A DNA stretch of 55,122 bases from assembly GCA_035715725.1 (NCBI GenBank), contig DASTKT010000186.1:1-55122 (forward strand). Reading direction: 5' to 3'. Made by a program: the position numbers and the translations under genes. Below the pieces are notes generated by a model, which had not been told where the DNA came from, did not search any database, and worked only from the letters and a program-made list of their open reading frames with translations. This stretch comes from JADGGV01 sp035715725. Lineage in GTDB: Bacteria; Gemmatimonadota; Gemmatimonadetes; Longimicrobiales; RSA9. Shown here one piece after another: positions 50,863 through 55,122 of this stretch (position 1 is its first letter; each line of letters opens with the position of its first letter).

Positions 50863-51612
50863 ATGCGTATCCAGACCATCGTCGGAGCCGCCCTCGGCGG
50901 GCTTCTGCTGGCATCCGCGGCGCAGGCGCAGAACACCTCCAGTCGGATCGGCGCTCCCCCGCGCCTGGAGGCCGGCGTCGGCATCATGGGCGCGGCGCCC
51001 ACGGGCGCGTTCGGGGAGCAGATCGATCGGGCATTCGGTGTGGGCGCCTTCGCCCGCTACCGCGTCGACGCCGCCGGAGCGTTCGCGCTCCGCCTCGATG
51101 CGAGCTGGCTGAACCATGGCTGGGACAGCCAGGAGGTGACGCTCCGCTCGCCGTTCGGCGGCACCCGGGACGTAGACCTGAGGTCGACGAACGACCTGAT
51201 GTTCGTGGAGCTCGGGCCGGAGCTCAGCTGGCCGGTGGGCGTGGTGCGTCCGTACGTCGGGGCCAGCGCCGGCGCGGCGTATTTCCTGACCGGCGCCTCC
51301 GCCGAGCGCGGGGAGCGCGACGTCAGCTTCGCCACGACCGTCGAGCAACACGACGTGGTCTTCGCCTACGGCGGCCGGGCCGGCGTCCGCATCCCCATTT
51401 CCGGGAACACCCGCGGGATCACGGTGGACCTGGGCGCCGAGTATCAGCATAGCGACGAGGCGGAATTCCTGAGGAAGGGCGACATCGTGGTGGACGACGG
51501 CGGGACGATCTCGCTGCACCCGGTGCGGGCGGAGGCCGACCTCTGGATCTTCCGCCTCGGCGTGTCCGTGCCGATCCTCCGGGGGCAGCGCTCCGCGGGG
51601 TCCTCCAGGTAG
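50863..51612 (+). CDS. Outer membrane beta-barrel protein
   Basis: A 249-residue barrel with signal peptide (IVGAALGGLLLASAAQAQ). Amphipathic strands alternate with loops (RLEAGVGIMGAAP, FGVGAFARYRVD, FALRLDASWLNH, VRPYVGASAGAAYFL, ITVDLGAEYQHS). Unlike Omp85 or TonB receptors there is no plug or POTRA domain; it resembles small OmpA/OmpW-like barrels. Function unknown, but it shares a promoter module with the multicopper oxidase, so both may answer the same signal, perhaps metal or envelope stress. GAGAGAGG precedes the ATG. Confidence 0.8.
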   Translation: MRIQTIVGAALGGLLLASAAQAQNTSSRIGAPPRLEAGVGIMGAAPTGAFGEQIDRAFGVGAFARYRVDAAGAFALRLDASWLNHGWDSQEVTLRSPFGGTRDVDLRSTNDLMFVELGPELSWPVGVVRPYVGASAGAAYFLTGASAERGERDVSFATTVEQHDVVFAYGGRAGVRIPISGNTRGITVDLGAEYQHSDEAEFLRKGDIVVDDGGTISLHPVRAEADLWIFRLGVSVPILRGQRSAGSSR

Positions 51613-51763
51613 GCGCACCTCGCCCCCGCGGCCTCCGCGCGACGGACGCATCCGGTACTTGCTCGGGATCGCCCGGCGAGTACCGGATGCTCCATTCACG
51701 ACACCACCGGAACGCACGGCCTGCACCGTCGCGCCTCGATCGAGCCGCCGCTTCCGCCGGCGC

Positions 51764-52486
51764 TCACCTCGCCTGCGACCGCGCCGGTCGGGAGGCGCCC
51801 GCCCTCGAGCCCGCATCGCTCCCCGCCCCGGCGACCGCGACGCGCGCCACGCGGTGGCGGTCCACCCACCAGCTCCACGGCACGAACAGCCACAGCCCGA
51901 GCGCGGTCCAGGCCAGCACGTGCTCGTTCGGCGGCGAGCCGGCGAAGCTGCTCACGAAGAAGAAGAGGAGCAACGCGACCATGGACCACAGCCCCCATCT
52001 CCCGATCCGGTCGGCCGCCCGCGTGGCTCGCACGTAGAGCGCGAGCCCGATCCCGAACACGAGCCCTTCGACCACGATCGTCGCCGGGACGGAGTTCCAC
52101 ACCCCCAGCCCCACTCGCGTCGCCGACCCCGGCCACAGCGGCAGGTCGGGGCGGTGCATCGGCAGATCCAGGAACCAGTGGCTGAGCACGGCCGCGCCGA
52201 CCACCCACCCGCCCCGGCCATAGCGCCGCACCGCGAGGTAGGCGAGGCCGATGAGCAGCCCCCAGACGGCCGCGGTGGCCAGGCTGTGCGAGAACGGGTA
52301 GTGCGCGAGGTCGAGCGGGCTGGCCGCCATCAGCCCCGGCACGATGCGCACCTGCTCCACCCCCAGCAGCAGCAGGATCGGCCAGAGCTCGTCCAGGAAC
52401 TGCGCGGCGAAGGCCAGCACGCCGAGCGACGCGCGGGGAGCGGCGCGCTTCGCGCCGAATGCGATCCCGTAATGTCCGAGAAACAT
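51764..52486 (-). CDS. Membrane-bound metal-dependent hydrolase-like protein (YdjM/DUF457 type)
   Basis: A 240-residue protein with about six hydrophobic segments and His/Asp sites typical of the YdjM/DUF457 group: GHYGIAFGAKR at the N-terminus, DLAHYPFSHSLATAAVWG and SHWFLDLPMHRPDLP. These are predicted inner-membrane zinc hydrolases of unknown substrate. The C-terminal 30 residues are Arg/Ala/Ser-rich and cytoplasmic. It is 107 bp downstream of the tetR gene on the same strand and may be the regulated partner. Confidence 0.8.
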   Translation of the reverse strand: MFLGHYGIAFGAKRAAPRASLGVLAFAAQFLDELWPILLLLGVEQVRIVPGLMAASPLDLAHYPFSHSLATAAVWGLLIGLAYLAVRRYGRGGWVVGAAVLSHWFLDLPMHRPDLPLWPGSATRVGLGVWNSVPATIVVEGLVFGIGLALYVRATRAADRIGRWGLWSMVALLLFFFVSSFAGSPPNEHVLAWTALGLWLFVPWSWWVDRHRVARVAVAGAGSDAGSRAGASRPARSQAR

Positions 52487-52593
52487 GCTGCCGACTCCAG
52501 TGGAAGCGACGGCGACGGCTCGACCGCTTCCCGTGATTTGGTCTCGATTCAACGCGGCTTCGTCCGACCGGGCGTCGTCCCACCGGACGCGTG

Positions 52594-53181
52594 TCACATC
52601 GGGTCGCCCGGCACAGCGGCGGCCCGAACGCCCGCGAGCAGCAGCTCCACCAACCGCGCGAAGCTCTCGTCCACGTCCTCCGGCATCCCGAAGCCACCGA
52701 CCCGCTCCAGCGCCACGAACCCGTGCAGCGCGCTCCGCAACGCCCGCGTGAGGTGGACCCGCTCCCCCACCTCGACCGCCGCCTCCGCCAGCGCCTCGAG
52801 GGCCGGCTGGGCCACCCGCCCCAGCGCCCCGTACAGCTCGTCATCCTCGCCCGGCCGAACCGCGCGCTGCGCCGCCTCGTACATCCCCGGATGCTCGCCG
52901 GCGAAGCGCCGGTATGCATGGGCGATCGCCCGAAGCGCCTCCTCCCCCGCCCGCCCCGCCACGGCCGCCCGCAGCGCCTCCGCCATGCCGCCCGCGGCCC
53001 GGAGCGAGAGGAGACGCCGCAGCCCATCCAGGCCGTCCACGTGCGCGTACAGCGACGGGGACCGGACCCCGAGCCGTGCCGCCACCGACGCCAGCGTCAC
53101 GGCCTCGAGTCCGTCCGCGTCGGCGATCCGCACCGCCGCGCCCACCACATCGTTGATCGAGAGTCCGATCTTGCGCGCCAT
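52594..53181 (-). CDS. TetR-family transcriptional regulator
   Basis: A 195-residue TetR protein. Residues ~8-50 are the HTH domain (LSINDVVGAAVRIADADG, LASVAARLGVRSPSLYAHVDG). The C-terminal ligand domain (~75-190) resembles the TetR_C_33/WHG type with LRSALHGFVALERVGGFG. It is very likely autoregulated through two TCTAA-N5-TTAGA sites just upstream and may also control the membrane hydrolase gene that follows. The inducer is unknown. Confidence 0.9.
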   Translation of the reverse strand: MARKIGLSINDVVGAAVRIADADGLEAVTLASVAARLGVRSPSLYAHVDGLDGLRRLLSLRAAGGMAEALRAAVAGRAGEEALRAIAHAYRRFAGEHPGMYEAAQRAVRPGEDDELYGALGRVAQPALEALAEAAVEVGERVHLTRALRSALHGFVALERVGGFGMPEDVDESFARLVELLLAGVRAAAVPGDPM

Positions 53182-53194
53182 TCGTCCGCCGTGT

Positions 53195-53246
53195 GTCTAA
53201 GACCATTAGACGCGCCGAAGCTATCTAAGGAGATTAGACACGTCAA
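53195..53246 (-). promoter_or_regulatory. tetR promoter with two operators
   Basis: Minus-strand TTGACG (53246-53241), 17 bp, TAGCTT (53223-53218). Operators GTCTAA-GACCA-TTAGAC (53195-53211) and ATCTAA-GGAGA-TTAGAC (53223-53239) are palindromes 28 bp apart; one fills the -35/-10 spacer, the other lies in the leader. Confidence 0.75.
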
Positions 53247-53748
53247 GGGGCGCGGGTCGCCGATCGCATCGCCGCCTCGCGGGTCGCCGACGGCGGCTGG
53301 ACGCTCGGTCTCCCCCGCTTCCGCCGGCGGACCTCGGCGCCATGTGGGCCCGGGAATCCCGACCATGGCGGATCCGGCACTGGCCACATAAGCTGGGGCC
53401 GATCACCGGCACGCGACGCGTCGAGCCTCACCGAGCGGGTTCGTCTCGCACTCGGCAACTCGCCGGGTGTGGGACGGGCGCGCTCCCGGCTCGGCGCATC
53501 GGGCCGGCCCGAATGGCGGGCGGACGGCCGCGGGCTCGCGCGACGCTCGCGCGGGTTCGCGGCCGCCCGGCATCGTACCAACGGCCGCGTCGTCGCCCGG
53601 CACCGGATCGCGGGAACCGGACCTGGCGGCGGACCTCTTTTCGCCGCCGCTCCACGGCGACGGCGCGCCACACGACCGGCGCCAGGTCCACGATCGTCGT
53701 CACTCGACGCAGCGAAGCGAACGCGGTCAGCGTACGGGAGGAGAGGAC
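53247..53748. other. 502-bp region upstream of the lower-GC orphan, no gene seen
   Basis: The open frames here are Arg/Pro/Gly-rich shadows without family pattern. It should hold the promoter for the orphan gene at 53749; none could be identified. The orphan's start has a strong GGGAGGAGAGG. Confidence 0.45.
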
Positions 53749-54783
53749 ATGCGATGCCAGGTGATCGTGCTCATCAACCTGTCCACGCTCGACAGCAAAC
53801 AGGAGCTCGATGAAAACCGCATATCGCTCAAGCGGAAGTACGAGGCGCGCGGACAGAAGTGCATCGAGGTCGACTTGCCTTCGGGGAGCATCCCGAACCT
53901 GAAGGCTCTGGGAAGCGTCGGCGTCTATGTGCTATCACACACCAAGGACGTGAAGCCGGCTGCGCTAGCCGCCACGCTGTTCGACCAGCTGATCGCCGTC
54001 GGCGCGGACGTTCGCAAGATCAACATCGCCTGTTGCAAGGCCTCGGCGGACCAGGGTCCCATGAAGCCGTTCTGCACCGAGCTGGTCAAATGCCAGACGG
54101 ACACGCTCAAGCTCCCGAACAACCTCATGGTGTGCGGCTTCAACATCAACGTGACCACGTTCGACAGCCGGTCGCCGTTCATGGACCTGGAGGGCAAGAA
54201 GTTCGAGAATTACCAGGCCCTCAAAGAGCAGGCGCAACAGCATGACCGCGACATCGCGACCGTGAAGCAAGCCTGGGCCCCGTCCGGAAGCGGCCAGCCA
54301 AACTATCTCTATTTCGTCCATGAAAAGATGGGGCGCGGCCAGACACCTGCCTTCATCGAGGAGGCGGAGAAGCTCTTCCGCGAGCAGCTTGCCGCAGAAT
54401 GGTCCAAGGACCGCGTCGACTACATCAACACCAAGTTCAACCCCAATCAGAAAGCCTCGAAGAAGATCTTGGATCCGGCGAACTGGAGTTGGTCCGATTT
54501 CGCCGGCACACATCCGAAAGACGGGGATCTGTACATCAAGAAGGTGTTCTGGCCCAAGTTCCTCACATGCATAAGAGGCGTCAACCACCGGTCCGCGGCG
54601 ATGTGGGTATCGCTCGATGGATACATCAGGATGAAGACGGTCATGAAGTTCAATGGAAAGAACTTCACGCCAGTGGCTCTCAGCGAGTATGCCGAGAACG
54701 AGGACATGAAACAGGCATTGAGCTTCGTCGAGGGGGCGGGAAACAAGAGTGGCACCAACCTGCGCTTCACGCCCGATCTCTAG
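53749..54783 (+). CDS. Orphan protein with caspase-like (clan CD) N-terminal fold
   Basis: A 344-residue protein not assigned to a family. Residues ~1-125 alternate strands and helices like the caspase/C80 fold: VIVLINL, helix, KCIEVDL, VGVYVLSHT with His64, helix KPAALAATLFDQLI, KINIACC with Cys95/Cys96, then LMVCGFN. The His-then-Cys order and 31-32-residue spacing match clan CD peptidases, but the usual Gly after His is Thr. The remainder (~150-344) has YFVHEKMG and many Lys/Phe/Trp and no recognised domain. It is lower in GC (about 48-55% in two 60-bp segments I counted) than its neighbours, suggesting transfer. Strong ribosome binding site. Confidence 0.7.
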   Translation: MRCQVIVLINLSTLDSKQELDENRISLKRKYEARGQKCIEVDLPSGSIPNLKALGSVGVYVLSHTKDVKPAALAATLFDQLIAVGADVRKINIACCKASADQGPMKPFCTELVKCQTDTLKLPNNLMVCGFNINVTTFDSRSPFMDLEGKKFENYQALKEQAQQHDRDIATVKQAWAPSGSGQPNYLYFVHEKMGRGQTPAFIEEAEKLFREQLAAEWSKDRVDYINTKFNPNQKASKKILDPANWSWSDFAGTHPKDGDLYIKKVFWPKFLTCIRGVNHRSAAMWVSLDGYIRMKTVMKFNGKNFTPVALSEYAENEDMKQALSFVEGAGNKSGTNLRFTPDL

Positions 54784-54819
54784 GCGGGGTAACCATTCAC
54801 GGGGGCGGCGGCAGACGCT

Positions 54820-54960
54820 GCGGGCGGGGATGACTGCGGGCTCGACTGCGGGCGGGGGCGAGGGGGACAACCACTGCGGGTCCGACGGCGGGTGGGGGCG
54901 GGGACTGCGGGTGGGGGCGAGCGCGGGCGCGAGCGCGGGCCCACTGCGGGAGCACGTCGG
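54820..54960 (+). repeat. GC-rich dispersed repeat, copy D
   Basis: Inverted relative to copy C at 47400-47600. Shared stretches include 54923-54940 (exact 18 bp) and 54828-54853. It is composed of ACTGCGGG- and GGTGGGGGCG-type units and lies right after the orphan gene's stop. Confidence 0.65.
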
Positions 54961-55122
54961 GCGGGGGGCGCATCACCGGTCCGCTCGCTGCACCCGGCCG
55001 CACGCTTCTCCAGGGCGAGGATGCCGGCCGGCTGCATGCCCACACCTGCACCGGGGAGGTCGCTGGCGTTCGGACGTCCCGGTCGATGAAGACGCGCCGC
55101 ACCGCCCGCCGCTGCAATACGG
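54961..55122. other. Right-edge sequence, nothing recognised
   Basis: No supported gene or site in the last 160 bases; any gene here would continue beyond the window. Confidence 0.4.

Noticed and set aside
1..55122. tRNA, rRNA, insertion sequence or integrase genes
   Set aside because: I looked through the intergenic gaps and coding frames and saw no cloverleaf, rRNA-like stretch, transposase or recombinase.

Overview
This 55 kb window is high-GC chromosomal DNA (roughly 70% by eye) from a diderm bacterium. It encodes a TolC/RND/MFP efflux set, beta-barrel proteins with signal peptides and a LolA-like sorting protein. PadR regulators paired with long ADOP-type ABC permeases, several secreted M28 peptidases, a BNR-repeat protein and ETF/menaquinone electron-transfer genes together suggest Gemmatimonadota (perhaps near Longimicrobiales) or a related soil phylum. 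That placement is inference. I found no rRNA, tRNA, CRISPR array, insertion sequence or phage module.

Layout: (1) 1-7.2 kb holds small accessory genes: a BNR-repeat protein overlapping a MoaD/ThiS-like protein, a truncated VOC gene behind a YCII gene, DoxX, a DUF6544-like protein, a PsbP-like/Imm49-like fusion, a secreted amidohydrolase and a PH-like protein. (2) 7.7-13.1 kb is the clearest metabolic operon: acyl-CoA dehydrogenase, a membrane Fe-S oxidoreductase of the ETF:menaquinone oxidoreductase type, EtfB and EtfA, joined by ATGA overlaps. Electrons would pass from acyl-CoA through ETF to quinone. (3) 13.2-18.7 kb carries an exported amidase, a cysteine synthase, a flavin-reductase-like protein and an Ada DNA-repair protein. 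(4) 18.7-25.1 kb has two divergent PadR plus FtsX/MacB-like permease pairs, with palindromic operator candidates. (5) 25.6-36.4 kb has an AbiEi/DUF559-type protein, an M28 peptidase, the tripartite RND operon, an outer-membrane barrel and a MarR regulator whose probable operators overlap two promoters.

(6) 36.5-41.1 kb has two divergent citrate synthase paralogues (one with an N-terminal HTH), a DUF2231 membrane protein and a serine hydrolase preceded by a very short ORF. (7) 41.2-47.1 kb has an OPT transporter, a LolA-like protein, a second M28 peptidase, a membrane protein/MarR operon with an operator inside its promoter, and a probably frameshifted DUF2293 gene. (8) 47.6-55.1 kb has an SRPBCC-methyltransferase fusion, a multicopper oxidase, a small Cys-rich protein, a beta-barrel protein, a membrane hydrolase, an autoregulated TetR and, at the right edge, a lower-GC orphan whose N-terminal half looks like a caspase-type (clan CD) fold.

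The most unusual signals are non-coding. Upstream of the multicopper oxidase and of the beta-barrel gene there is the same promoter-like module: two TCGTTCAA repeats exactly 22 bp apart, then a -10-like YAYCTT at identical spacing. Two families of dispersed GC-rich repeats lie mostly 3' of genes. In one family the stem is built from different hexamers in each copy around a conserved core.
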